Shown here piece after piece: positions 15,218 through 23,670 of a DNA stretch of 64,000 nt (positions within the stretch are counted from its first letter, which is position 1; each line of letters starts with the position of its first letter). The stretch lies in NCBI RefSeq assembly GCF_004803755.1, contig NZ_CP032311.1, forward strand, positions 4,356,501 through 4,420,500, given 5' to 3'. A program made the translations under genes and the position numbers. Below the pieces are notes generated by a model that made no database searches, was not told the DNA's origin, and was given only the letters and a program-made list of their open reading frames with translations. This stretch comes from Pseudomonas sp. DG56-2 (GTDB taxonomy: Bacteria; Pseudomonadota; Gammaproteobacteria; Pseudomonadales; Pseudomonadaceae).

Positions 15218-16939
15218 TCAACACTCCCGGGCCTTGCGCCGATACGGGAACACATCAATCACTTTTCCCCCGCGAATCGCTTCCTGCAGACTTTTCCAAT
15301 AGTCAGCGTCATACAACTCGCCATGCAACTGACTGAAAAGCCGCCGCTGCCCGCTATCGGCGAACAGAAACGGAGGAAACTCCTCGGGGAACACATCGTG
15401 CGGCCCAATCGAATACCACGGCTCACCGGACATCTCATCCTCGGGATACCGCGCTGGCGGGATGTATCGAAAATTCACCTCAGTCAGAAAGCAAATCTCG
15501 TCATAGTCATAGAACACCACGCGACCATGCCGAGTAACGCCAAAATTCTTCAGCAACATATCGCCGGGAAAAATATTCGCTGCCGCCAGTTGCTTGATCG
15601 CCAGACCATAATCTTCCAACGCCTCGCGTACCTGAGCGTCGTTGGCATTCTCCAGATAAAGATTGAGCGGCGTCATACGCCGTTCCGTCCAACAGTGCCG
15701 AACTAGCACGGTGTCACCTTCAACTTGCACCGTAGAGGGCGCCACTTCCAAAAGCTCCGCCAGGCACTCAGGCTCAAACTTGCTCAACGGGAAACGGAAA
15801 TCGGAAAACTCCTGGGTATCGGCCATACGTCCGACCCGATCGACACTTTTCACCAGCCGGTACTTCTCGATCACCGTCGCCCGGTCGACACTCTTGGACG
15901 GCGAAAAACGGTCCTTGATGATTTTGAACACGGTATTGAAGCCCGGCAGCGTAAATACGCTCATCACCATGCCGCGCACACCCGGCGCCATGATGAAACG
16001 GTCATCGGTATTGGCCAGGTGATTGATCAGCGCACGATAGAACTCCGACTTGCCGTGCTTGTAGAAGCCGATAGAGGTATAGAGTTCGGCAACATGCTTG
16101 CCCGGCAGGATGCGTTTTAGAAAGCCGACAAAGTCGGCGGGCACCGGAACATCCACCATGAAATACGAACGGGTAAAGGAAAAGATGATCGACACTTCCG
16201 CTTCGTCGGTGATCAGTGCATCGATTTCGATGCCATGACCCTCGCGGTGCAACAAAGGAATCACCAGTGGCCACTGCTCATCCTGTGTGTACAGGCGTCC
16301 GACCAGGTAGGCGCCTTTGTTGCGATACAACACCGGAGAAAACAGTTCCACCGCCAGCGCCGGGTCCTTGCACACCCAATCCGGCAAATTCTCGCGCAAC
16401 TGTCCTTCCAAACGCGCCAGGTCACCTTGGAGGTCGCCATACGCCACGTCGAAGCAGTAATCGTCAAAGACTTGCGCCAGTACACTGCTCAAGCTGCCTT
16501 GCGGATGATAGATGCGCGTTTGCGCGGCCCGTTCGTGGCTGCGCAATGATGGCCGGGTGGTATGAATGAACATGCAGCCGTCGCTGATCAGGTCATGGCT
16601 GAACAGACTGCAGAAAATCGAGTTGTACCAGGTTTCCGAGAGCTCATCGTCCAGGCGCGGATCGATCAAGCCTATATAAGCACTCTTGACCAGCGGCCAC
16701 TGGGCGACATCCAGCAACACTTCAGCGGCAAACGCCTTGTGCAGCCAGTCACTGACCTCGCTGACCTTTTCCTCATAGAGATTGATACGCGCCGCCGAAG
16801 CACTCTGGATCTGCTGCCACTGCGCTTGCTCGAAGCGAGCGCGGGCACCGACGGTGATCTGGCGAAAATGCTCACGGTAATCGTCGAAGCCATCGAGGAT
16901 CATCCGCGCGATATCGGCGGCCGGCCAGTGCTGGGGCAT
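15218..16939 (-). CDS. aceK: Isocitrate dehydrogenase kinase/phosphatase
   Basis: A 573-residue bifunctional enzyme that phosphorylates isocitrate dehydrogenase to divert carbon into the glyoxylate shunt on acetate or fatty acids, and removes the phosphate again. Family marks are [14 protein letters not shown] at the start, the ATP site around [17 protein letters not shown] (near residue 320), and [20 protein letters not shown] (near residue 475), which carries the catalytic Asp. The start at 16939 has AGAGG upstream; the frame to 17110 would add an unrelated tail. It stands alone, as is usual in Pseudomonas. Confidence 0.95.
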   Translation of the reverse strand: MPQHWPAADIARMILDGFDDYREHFRQITVGARARFEQAQWQQIQSASAARINLYEEKVSEVSDWLHKAFAAEVLLDVAQWPLVKSAYIGLIDPRLDDELSETWYNSIFCSLFSHDLISDGCMFIHTTRPSLRSHERAAQTRIYHPQGSLSSVLAQVFDDYCFDVAYGDLQGDLARLEGQLRENLPDWVCKDPALAVELFSPVLYRNKGAYLVGRLYTQDEQWPLVIPLLHREGHGIEIDALITDEAEVSIIFSFTRSYFMVDVPVPADFVGFLKRILPGKHVAELYTSIGFYKHGKSEFYRALINHLANTDDRFIMAPGVRGMVMSVFTLPGFNTVFKIIKDRFSPSKSVDRATVIEKYRLVKSVDRVGRMADTQEFSDFRFPLSKFEPECLAELLEVAPSTVQVEGDTVLVRHCWTERRMTPLNLYLENANDAQVREALEDYGLAIKQLAAANIFPGDMLLKNFGVTRHGRVVFYDYDEICFLTEVNFRYIPPARYPEDEMSGEPWYSIGPHDVFPEEFPPFLFADSGQRRLFSQLHGELYDADYWKSLQEAIRGGKVIDVFPYRRKAREC

Positions 16940-16998
16940 ACATCGAACCTCTGCAGGAGTGTCAAAGCTTGAGCTTAGCCAGTCGCCGTGGGCAGGGA

Positions 16999-17037
16999 AA
17001 GCCCGACGATACGGGTGTATCGGCCAAACTCGCCGAC
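16999..17037 (+). repeat. Imperfect direct repeat, copy 1
   Basis: Starts AAGCCCGACGATACGGG and contains GTATCGGCCAA. It matches copy 2 at 17459-17497 in 31 of 39 positions. The two copies bracket the low-GC orphan gene at 17180. Copy 1 also holds CGATAC and GTATCG as a small inverted repeat. Confidence 0.6.
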
Positions 17038-17179
17038 CCACAAGTTTCAGTACAGCAACTACTAGCTGAGCGTCCTTCATTGAACTTTTTGAATTTGGGA
17101 ATCGCCCCACAGCCAGCCGCTAACGCTCCACGTTATAGTACCGGGAAGAACAAGGCCAAAATAAGCGTTAGGCGTGATT

Positions 17180-17422
17180 ATGATTTTATGTATCGAAGGC
17201 TTTTTTCCTGATGGCCACGAAAATGAATTCGTGCAGTTTGAACTCGACGTAGAACCAGAATTCACCCAAGCCGTGCTTGAAGTGGTTGGCTGGGCGTCCC
17301 TTCAAGCGGGTGTAAAAGATGGTGTCGTAGATCTAACTCCAACACAAATTACGCAGATCGAGGCGATACTTGATAAAACCATACCGCGAGACCTTGATGT
17401 CTGCATAAGTGTGATGGCGTAG
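17180..17422 (+). CDS. Orphan small acidic protein, low GC
   Basis: An 80-residue acidic protein (MILCIEGFFPDGHENEF at the start). Its base composition, roughly mid-40s percent GC, is clearly lower than neighbouring genes, so it looks acquired. I do not recognise a family. Size, acidity and isolation resemble orphan immunity proteins of polymorphic toxin systems, but no toxin gene is nearby, so this is only a guess. AGG precedes the ATG; a GTG six bases earlier is also possible. It is flanked by two imperfect direct repeats. Confidence 0.6.
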   Translation: MILCIEGFFPDGHENEFVQFELDVEPEFTQAVLEVVGWASLQAGVKDGVVDLTPTQITQIEAILDKTIPRDLDVCISVMA

Positions 17423-17458
17423 TTATCGACGGGCTTTATCCCTGAAAAGGGCATAATG

Positions 17459-17497
17459 AAGCCCGGCGACACAGACGTATCGGCCAATCTCACCGCC
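17459..17497 (+). repeat. Imperfect direct repeat, copy 2
   Basis: Starts AAGCCCGGCGACACAGAC and contains GTATCGGCCAA; 79% identical to copy 1 at 16999-17037. Read as protein, both give K-P-x-D-T-x-V-S-A-x-L, yet neither lies in a convincing gene. It precedes the EamA gene by about 90 bases and may belong to its leader. Confidence 0.6.
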
Positions 17498-17584
17498 TCA
17501 AGAATTCCAGCGCAAGAAAGGGAGAGAGCCAAACTCGGGTTCTGGCGTAAACTCGCGCCCCGCCTCAAAGGACCTGGAGAGCCC

Positions 17585-18472
17585 ATGAGCCCCATTGCCA
17601 TCACCCGCCTGCTGATACTCGCCGCTGTCTGGGGTGCAAGCTTTCTGTTCATGCGCATCATTGCCCCAGTGCTCGGCACGCTGCCTACGGCGTTTTTCCG
17701 GGTATCGATCGCTTGCCTGGGCCTGGTGGTGATACTCGCCCTGCTGCGCGTGCGCTGGAATTTCAACGGCAAGCTTGGCGCCTGCCTGGTACTGGGCATG
17801 GTCAACTCGGGTATACCGGCGACCCTGTACTCGGTTGCCGCCCAGGTGCTGCCAGCCGGTTATTCGGCAATTTTCAACGCGACAACACCGTTGATGGGCG
17901 TGTTGATTGGCGCATTGTTCTTCCGCGAGCCAATGACCCTGGCCAAGCTCAGCGGTATTTTCCTGGGCCTGTTCGGGGTCGGTATTCTCAGCGGCGCTGG
18001 GCCGGTGGAGTTCGACTACAAGCTGATCCAAGGCGCTCTTTCGTGCCTGGCTGCCACCATGTGCTACGGCTTTGCCGGGTTTCTCGCCCGGCGCTGGCTT
18101 GACCAGCAGGGCGGCCTGGACAGTCGTCTGTCGGCGCTGGGCAGCATGATGGGCGCGACCTTGTTGCTGTTACCACTGTTCGCCTACAACGTGATGACCG
18201 AGCCTCCGGCGAGCTGGGGCGGTTGGCAGGTGTGGCTGTCGTTGCTGGGCCTGGGCCTGCTGTGTACTGCGTTCGCCTACATTCTTTACTTCCGCCTGCT
18301 CAGCGAAATCGGGCCGGTCAAGGCTACCACCGTCACCTTCATGATCCCGGCGTTCGGGGTGCTGTGGGGCGCCTGGCTGCTGGATGAACCCTTGTCGATG
18401 GCGCACCTGTATGGCGGTGTGTTGATCGCGTTGGCCTTGTGGCTGGTGCTCAAGCCCGCCAAGGCTCACTGA
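17585..18472 (+). CDS. EamA/DMT-family transporter
   Basis: A 295-residue inner-membrane protein with ten hydrophobic helices in two EamA repeats, beginning MSPIAITRLLILAAVWGASF and with the usual RxxxA motif (AFFRVSIACLGLVV). It is a drug/metabolite exporter of unknown substrate. The start at 17585 has GGAGAGCCC upstream. A frame open from 17456 would add a hydrophilic tail made partly of the direct repeat, which I consider untranslated leader. A hairpin terminator follows the stop. Confidence 0.87.
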   Translation: MSPIAITRLLILAAVWGASFLFMRIIAPVLGTLPTAFFRVSIACLGLVVILALLRVRWNFNGKLGACLVLGMVNSGIPATLYSVAAQVLPAGYSAIFNATTPLMGVLIGALFFREPMTLAKLSGIFLGLFGVGILSGAGPVEFDYKLIQGALSCLAATMCYGFAGFLARRWLDQQGGLDSRLSALGSMMGATLLLLPLFAYNVMTEPPASWGGWQVWLSLLGLGLLCTAFAYILYFRLLSEIGPVKATTVTFMIPAFGVLWGAWLLDEPLSMAHLYGGVLIALALWLVLKPAKAH

Positions 18473-18488
18473 ATATATCACTCGCGCA

Positions 18489-18508
18489 GAGGCCGTCTAT
18501 TCGGCCTC
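18489..18508 (+). terminator. Terminator of the EamA gene
   Basis: Seven-base arms GAGGCCG and CGGCCTC with a short AT loop, followed by TTCGCC, lie 17 bases after the EamA stop codon. Confidence 0.65.
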
Positions 18509-18782
18509 TTCGCCGTGGTTTCACCTACGAAACCATTAGCTAAAATCCGTTACCGAAAAAGCCCTTTCTTATTGCATCAGCAATCGCCCAGCGCAATTGC
18601 TGTGCAATTTCGTGCCATATAGAAAACCTTGTTTCATATATAAAACAACTTACTTTTCACTTACTTTGAGTAAGTAATTAATAAATAACGATTTTTTAAA
18701 TAAACCACGACAACAAGTCACTTGGCATTGTTCATGCACTAAACCGCGTATCACCTATAAAACAGACCAGAGAGCTTCCCCA
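18509..18782 (+). promoter_or_regulatory. Control region of the catabolic operon
   Basis: A markedly AT-rich stretch without ORFs that must hold the promoter of the 18-gene operon. It contains the palindrome at 18629-18648, a further TATAAAACA at 18756-18764 about 20 bases before the first gene, and the run AAGTAATTAATAAATAAC. I cannot place a confident -35/-10 pair. Its skewed composition resembles that of the porin upstream region. Confidence 0.6.
18629..18648. promoter_or_regulatory. Candidate IclR-type operator palindrome
   Basis: TTGTTTCATATATAAAACAA is a near-perfect 20-base palindrome about 135 bases upstream of the ABC transporter gene. One half, ATAAAACAA, recurs four times upstream of the porin gene at 34918. 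IclR regulators bind short palindromes of this kind, and the operon encodes an IclR protein, so it is the likely ligand-controlled operator. Confidence 0.55.
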
Positions 18783-19634
18783 ATGGCTGTGAAAGAGATG
18801 TACGCAATCGCCCCTCAATGGAATTCGCCACGCTCCAGGGAAGACCTGGAGCCGACCGAAATCGAATTTCGCAATGTCGGCAAATGTTTCCCAGCCAAAG
18901 GCAAGTCCGAGGCGCCCTTCGCCATTCGCGAGGTGAATTTCAAGATTCGTCGCGGTGAGGTGGTATCGATCATCGGTCCGTCCGGCTGTGGCAAAAGCAC
19001 CATCCTCAACATGGGCTCGGGCCTTTACCGCCCCAGCGAAGGCGAAGTCTTCGTCGGTGGCGAAGCCGTGGTTGGACCGGTGCGCAAAGTCGCCTTCATG
19101 TTGCAAAAAGATTTGCTGATGCCGTGGCGCAGCATTCGCCGTAACGTCGAGTTGGGCCTGGAAATCCAGGGCATGCCCGCGTCCCAACGCCAGACCATTG
19201 CCGAAGATCTGCTCAACCGCTGCCATCTGCAAGGTTTTGCCGACCACTATCCCTTCCAGCTGTCGGGCGGCATGCGCCAACGTGCAGCGCTGGCCCGAAC
19301 CCTGGCGGTCGATCCACAAGTATTGTTCCTCGATGAGCCGTTTTCGGCCCTCGATGCGCAAACCAAAATGATCCTCCAGCAGGATCTGGCAAAGATGCTC
19401 TACGAAGAGAAAAAAACTGCGCTGTTCATCACGCATGACCTGGTCGAGGCAATTGCCATGTCCGACCGTCTGCTGGTCATGAGTGCCCGCCCCGGCACCA
19501 TCATCGAAGAAATCGATGTCGACCTGCCGTTTCGCGACAACCCGCTTGAACGCCGCAAGCTGCCGGAGATCGGCCCCCTGGCTGGCCGCCTGATGGAACT
19601 GCTGAAAGTCGGCGAAGACACCGAACTGCATTGA
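18783..19634 (+). CDS. ABC importer ATP-binding protein (NitT/TauT type)
   Basis: A 283-residue ATPase. Walker A GPSGCGKST is near residue 64, the Q-loop is in MLQKDLLMPW, the signature is LSGGMRQRAALARTLA, and Walker B is VLFLDEPFSALD, followed by the H-loop FITHD. It is closest in layout to the SsuB/TauB/NrtD group, which serves importers of sulfonates, nitrate, pyrimidine precursors and aromatic acids. It is the first gene of the catabolic operon. The binding protein and permease genes follow directly, so it powers uptake of the operon substrate. Confidence 0.92.
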   Translation: MAVKEMYAIAPQWNSPRSREDLEPTEIEFRNVGKCFPAKGKSEAPFAIREVNFKIRRGEVVSIIGPSGCGKSTILNMGSGLYRPSEGEVFVGGEAVVGPVRKVAFMLQKDLLMPWRSIRRNVELGLEIQGMPASQRQTIAEDLLNRCHLQGFADHYPFQLSGGMRQRAALARTLAVDPQVLFLDEPFSALDAQTKMILQQDLAKMLYEEKKTALFITHDLVEAIAMSDRLLVMSARPGTIIEEIDVDLPFRDNPLERRKLPEIGPLAGRLMELLKVGEDTELH

Positions 19635-19673
19635 TCAACGCCTCACGGCCCATCAACCGATTAAGGAGTACGC

Positions 19674-20672
19674 ATGTTCAAGTCCCTGCAACGCCTTGCG
19701 CAGACTTCGCTCATTACCCTGGGGCTTGGTCTGGCAGTGTCTGCCCAGGCAGAGCCGACCAAGGTTACTTACCTGCTGCCCGCGCCGCCCAACTCCCCGG
19801 CCTTTGCGCCATGGATCATTGCCAAGGAAAAGGGCTATTACAGTGCCAGGGACCTGGACCTGACCTTTATCGCCGCCAAGGGCGGCGTGGATGTCGCCAA
19901 ACAGATCGGCGCCGGCAATGCCATGCTCGGTGGCGCCATCGGTGACACCCCGATTGTGGTTCGTGCCAACGGTATTCCGGTACGCGCCGTGGCCGTGCTC
20001 GGTGCCGGCGGTGTGACCATGATCGCCACTAATGCCGGTGAGAACATTCAGTCGGTCAAGGACCTCAAGGGCAAGACCCTGACCGTGATGTCGTACTCCG
20101 ACACGACCTACTACGCCCTCCTCGCGTCCTTGCGCAAAGCTGGCTTGAGCAAAACCGACGTCGACATCCAGGCCGCCGGCCCGTCGGGCGTCTGGCAGTT
20201 GTTCTCGGCGAACAAGGCGCAGGCCATGGCCGGTGTGCCGGACTGGGTGGTCAATGCCGAAGAGGCCGGACTGAAGATCAACCTGATTCCTCAGGAACAG
20301 ATTTTCGAAAGCATGGCCCAGGCCATCCTGGCTTCCGATGACGCCATCAAGCATCAGCCAAAGATTGTCGCAGGCGTTGTCCAGGCCACCCTGCAGGGCA
20401 TGCACGACATCATCCAGAACCCGAAAGCTGCGGCTGCGACGTTCGCCAAAGCCGTCCCGGCCTACGCCGGCAAGGAAGCGGCGCTGGAGAAAACTTTCCG
20501 CCTCTACGTCGAGCATGTCTACGCCAATCAGCCCGTGCTCGGCCGGATCGATCCCGCACGACTGGACACGGTACGCAAGTTCTATGTCAGCGAAGGCATC
20601 GTCGCCAGAGAACCCAAGCTCGACGAGCTCTACAGCAACCAGTTCATCGAAACCACCACGGCCGCGCAATAA
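19674..20672 (+). CDS. ABC importer substrate-binding protein (NMT1/TauA type)
   Basis: A 332-residue periplasmic protein. The signal peptide runs to about residue 25 (LITLGLGLAVSAQA), followed by a two-lobed NMT1/SsuA-like domain (KVTYLLPAPPNSPAFAPWII, GGAIGDTPIVVRANG, VKDLKGKTLTVM). It captures the substrate for the ABC importer. The ligand cannot be deduced; relatives bind sulfonates, thiamine precursors or aromatic carboxylates such as phthalate. The gene lies 39 bases after the ATPase gene with AAGGAG before the ATG. Confidence 0.9.
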   Translation: MFKSLQRLAQTSLITLGLGLAVSAQAEPTKVTYLLPAPPNSPAFAPWIIAKEKGYYSARDLDLTFIAAKGGVDVAKQIGAGNAMLGGAIGDTPIVVRANGIPVRAVAVLGAGGVTMIATNAGENIQSVKDLKGKTLTVMSYSDTTYYALLASLRKAGLSKTDVDIQAAGPSGVWQLFSANKAQAMAGVPDWVVNAEEAGLKINLIPQEQIFESMAQAILASDDAIKHQPKIVAGVVQATLQGMHDIIQNPKAAAATFAKAVPAYAGKEAALEKTFRLYVEHVYANQPVLGRIDPARLDTVRKFYVSEGIVAREPKLDELYSNQFIETTTAAQ

Positions 20673-20701
20673 GCCTGGATGTATAAAAAGGTATTAGCCC
20701 G

Positions 20702-21478
20702 ATGAGAAATCTCAACACCTCCGTGCTCGGCAGCATTGCCTTGCTGATCCTGTTCCTGCTGACCTGGCAATGGGGTCCTGGCCTGCTCGGCATGCCCGAG
20801 TTCGTCATGCCGCAACTGACTCGCGTAGTGCAAGAAAGCGTGGTCATGTGGCAGTCCAGCGCGCTGCTCGAACACACCCTGATCACGGCCTTCGAAATCA
20901 TCGTAGGCTTTGGCCTCGGCGCTTTGCTCGGCGTTGCCATCGGTGTATCGCTGGGCCTGTCGCCATCGGCCGAAGCCATGCTCTCGCCCTACATCCTGGC
21001 GTTGCAGATCGCGCCGAAGGTGGCCTTCGCCCCGCTGTTCGTAATGTGGCTGGGCTACACCATCTATCCGAAGATTCTCATCGCCATTCTGATCGTGTTC
21101 TTCCCGGTAATGATCAACGTGCTGTCGGCAATCCGCACCGTGGACCCGGACATGATCAACCTGGTACGCACCATGAGCGCCAGCCGCTGGCAGATCTTCC
21201 GCCTGGTGGAATTCCCTTCGGCCATGGCCGCGCTGTTCTCCGGCCTGCGCATTGCTTCGACCCTGGCGGTGATCGGCGTCACCGTCGGTGAGCTGGTTGG
21301 CGGCAACCAGGGCTTGGGTTTCCTGCTGGTAGACGCTGAAGGCCAGGGCAACACCGCCGGGGTTTTCGTCGCCATTGTCATGCTTACCCTGATTGGCGTG
21401 CTGGCCTATGGCGCCGTGGTCTGGGCCGAGAAGCGTGTCCTCCACTACCTGCCCAAAGCCATGCTGAGTACCCAATGA
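20702..21478 (+). CDS. ABC importer permease (NitT/TauT type)
   Basis: A 258-residue integral membrane protein with about six helices and the EAA loop RTMSASRWQIFRLVEFPSAM that docks on the ATPase. It belongs to the SsuC/TauC permease family. Together with the two preceding genes it completes a three-component importer; one permease gene would work as a homodimer. The stop overlaps the start of the SDR gene by four bases, which ties transport to catabolism. Confidence 0.9.
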   Translation: MRNLNTSVLGSIALLILFLLTWQWGPGLLGMPEFVMPQLTRVVQESVVMWQSSALLEHTLITAFEIIVGFGLGALLGVAIGVSLGLSPSAEAMLSPYILALQIAPKVAFAPLFVMWLGYTIYPKILIAILIVFFPVMINVLSAIRTVDPDMINLVRTMSASRWQIFRLVEFPSAMAALFSGLRIASTLAVIGVTVGELVGGNQGLGFLLVDAEGQGNTAGVFVAIVMLTLIGVLAYGAVVWAEKRVLHYLPKAMLSTQ

Positions 21479-22242
21479 TGAGCCCATTCAACACCATGCT
21501 TGAAGGCCGTCGCGTGCTCGTCACCGGCGGTGCTCGCGGCCTCGGTTACGCCTTCGCTCAGGCCATCGGCCAGGCGGGTGCGCGGGTGGTGATCGCCGAC
21601 ATCCTCATCGAGCGCGTGCAGCAGGCTGCCTGCGAGTTGCGCGAGCAAGGCTTGCAGGTCAGCGGCGTCACCCTCGACTTGGGCAACCCCGATTCGATCA
21701 CTGCTTGCGTCGCCCAGGCCACTGCCGAACTCGGCGGCTTGGACGGCCTGGTCAATAACGCATCAATTACCAACTCCGGTGGCAAGACCTGCGAGCAACT
21801 GGACATCGAAACCTGGGACCAGGTGATGCAGGTGAATGTACGCGGTACCTGGTTAATGACCTGCGCCTGCCTGCCAGCCCTGCGTGCCAGCGGCAAAGGT
21901 GCGGTGATCAACCTGGCCTCCGACACGCCGTTGTGGGGAGCGCCGAACCTGCTGGCTTATGTCGCCAGCAAGGGTGCGATCATCGCCATGACCCGCAGCC
22001 TTGCCCGTGAACTTGGCAGCGACAACATCACCGTCAACGCCATTGCCCCTGGCCTGGTGCTGGTGGAGGCCACCGCTTACGTACCCGAGGCGCGCCACCG
22101 GCTGTACACCGAACAACGGGCCATTCAACGCCCGCAACTGCCAGAAGACGTCAGTGGCGCCGTGCTGTTCGCCCTGTCCGATCTGTCTCGCTTCATCACT
22201 GGACAAACCCTGCCGGTCAACGGCGGGTTCGTCATGCCCTGA
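21475..22242 (+). CDS. SDR-family oxidoreductase with intact catalytic site
   Basis: A 255-residue classical short-chain dehydrogenase. The Rossmann motif TGGARGLG is near residue 16, NNAS near residue 90, the catalytic Ser is in INLASDTPLWG, and YVASK (near residue 160) holds the Tyr/Lys pair. It would oxidise or reduce an alcohol/ketone, or dehydrogenate a cis-dihydrodiol, in the pathway. Two ATG codons lie at 21475 and 21478; either gives coupling to the permease stop. The cupin gene follows after 14 bases. Confidence 0.9.
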   Translation: MMSPFNTMLEGRRVLVTGGARGLGYAFAQAIGQAGARVVIADILIERVQQAACELREQGLQVSGVTLDLGNPDSITACVAQATAELGGLDGLVNNASITNSGGKTCEQLDIETWDQVMQVNVRGTWLMTCACLPALRASGKGAVINLASDTPLWGAPNLLAYVASKGAIIAMTRSLARELGSDNITVNAIAPGLVLVEATAYVPEARHRLYTEQRAIQRPQLPEDVSGAVLFALSDLSRFITGQTLPVNGGFVMP

Positions 22243-22256
22243 CCAAGGAGAAATCC

Positions 22257-22796
22257 ATGACCGACCTTTCCGTTCAAAACGACGCACCAAAGACCTGGGA
22301 ACAACCTGCAGGCACTGATCTGGCAGGCTGGATGCAAACCCGCATCGCCCGCTACGAAACCCGCAAGTACGACTGGGATGCGTTGAAGTTCCAGGCCGAC
22401 TTCGATCCCAAGTTCCGTCGTGCCCAAATGCGCTACGTGGGCACCGGTGGCACCGGGGTCAACACCGACATGAACACTATCGCCTCGGAGAACTTTACCT
22501 TTTCGACCATGGTCATCCCGGCCGGCCATGAAGGTCCACCGCACATTCATACCGACGTCGAGGAAGTGTTCTTCGTCCTGCGCGGCAAGTTGAAAGTGAT
22601 CATCGAGAAAGATGGCGAGCGCTACGAAACCATCCTCTCCGACCGCGACCTGATTTCGGTACCGCCAGGGGTATACCGCGAAGAGATCAACATCGGTGAT
22701 GAAGATGCGCTGATGTGCGTGATGCTCGGGGCGAAAAAGCCGGTAACGCCAACCTATCCGCCAGCGCACCCGCTGGCCTCGATCAAGCGCGGGTAA
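22257..22796 (+). CDS. Cupin-domain protein
   Basis: A 179-residue protein with one cupin barrel. Motif 1 is GPPHIHTDVEEVFFVLRG near residue 97, giving His, His and Glu ligands for a metal. Motif 2 is around LISVPPGVYREEINIG, where the usual His is not obvious. The N-terminal 70 residues are unlike other cupins. It may be a dioxygenase, an isomerase or a binding protein for a ring-cleavage product. Tight spacing (14 and 4 bases) to its neighbours shows that it belongs to the operon. Confidence 0.85.
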   Translation: MTDLSVQNDAPKTWEQPAGTDLAGWMQTRIARYETRKYDWDALKFQADFDPKFRRAQMRYVGTGGTGVNTDMNTIASENFTFSTMVIPAGHEGPPHIHTDVEEVFFVLRGKLKVIIEKDGERYETILSDRDLISVPPGVYREEINIGDEDALMCVMLGAKKPVTPTYPPAHPLASIKRG

Positions 22797-22800
22797 GGCT

Positions 22801-23670
22801 ATGTTGCACGCCACCGACAATCCGACCCTCGCGTTGCCCGCCCAGCTGGAGCAACGCTTCCCGCTGCGCCTGGTGCAACTGGACGAGCGCACGCAAGCGA
22901 TACGTGAAGCAGGACAGGGTCCGGCCATCGTTCTTTTGCATGGCATCGGTTCAGGGGCCGCGTCCTGGCTGCAGGTGGCCGTGCAATTGAGTGGCAAAGC
23001 ACGGGTGATCGCCTGGGATGCACCCGGTTATGGGCAATCCAGCCCATTGCCTGACCCGGCACCCAAGGCAACGGACTATGCTCGGCGCCTGCGCCAGTTG
23101 CTCGATGCGATGGACATTGAACGCTGTGTGCTGGTCGGTCACTCCCTCGGCGCCCTCACCGCTGCAGCGTTTGCCTGCAATGCCCCCGAACGAGTCAGCC
23201 GCCTGGTGCTGCTCAGCCCGGCGCAGGGCTACGGCGACCCCGCCCGCGCAGCACAGGCCGATGAAGTGCGCAGCAAGCGCTTGCAGGGGTTGGAGCAACT
23301 GGGCATCGCCAAGCTCGCCGAGCAACGCAGCGCACACATGCTTTCGGCAGCGGCCAACAGCGATGCGCGCGCCTGGGTGCAATGGAATATGGCGCGTCTG
23401 CTGCCACAAGGCTATCGCCAGGCCATCGAACTGTTGTGCGGCGACCACCTGCTGCGCTACGCGAACCACTCTGTGCCTTGCGAAGTGCACTGCGGGGCCG
23501 CCGACAGCATCACCACCGCAACCGACTGTAAAGCCCTGGCCGACACCCTGGGCGCTGCGTTTCATCTGATCGCCGCGGCCGGCCACGCCAGCCCGATCGA
23601 ACAACCCGAGGCCGTGGCAACCCTGCTTGCCCAGGCACTCGACGTCTCACTGACAGGTACTGCGCTATGA
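22801..23670 (+). CDS. Alpha/beta hydrolase, meta-cleavage hydrolase-like
   Basis: A 289-residue hydrolase. The oxyanion segment IVLLHGIGSGAASW is near residue 42, the nucleophile elbow VLVGHSLGA near residue 110, the acidic residue is around HCGAADSITT, and the final His is in AAGHASPIEQPE. The overall layout resembles carbon-carbon hydrolases of aromatic meta-cleavage pathways and 3-oxoadipate enol-lactonases. Together with the VOC dioxygenase in the same operon this suggests hydrolysis of a ring-fission product. It overlaps the IclR gene by four bases. Confidence 0.88.
   Translation: MLHATDNPTLALPAQLEQRFPLRLVQLDERTQAIREAGQGPAIVLLHGIGSGAASWLQVAVQLSGKARVIAWDAPGYGQSSPLPDPAPKATDYARRLRQLLDAMDIERCVLVGHSLGALTAAAFACNAPERVSRLVLLSPAQGYGDPARAAQADEVRSKRLQGLEQLGIAKLAEQRSAHMLSAAANSDARAWVQWNMARLLPQGYRQAIELLCGDHLLRYANHSVPCEVHCGAADSITTATDCKALADTLGAAFHLIAAAGHASPIEQPEAVATLLAQALDVSLTGTAL

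Noticed and set aside
16969..17211. Plus-strand frame of 80 codons covering repeat copy 1
   Set aside because: No ribosome site, no family resemblance, and it runs into the start of the better supported orphan gene in another frame.
17456..17584. N-terminal extension of the EamA transporter
   Set aside because: The extra residues are hydrophilic, contain the direct repeat, and the ATG at 17585 has a ribosome site and begins at the family start.
18700..18782. Sigma-70 promoter for the catabolic operon (TTGGCA with a downstream -10)
   Set aside because: No acceptable -10 hexamer at 16-18 bases; TATAAA at 18756 lies too far away, so I did not call a promoter.
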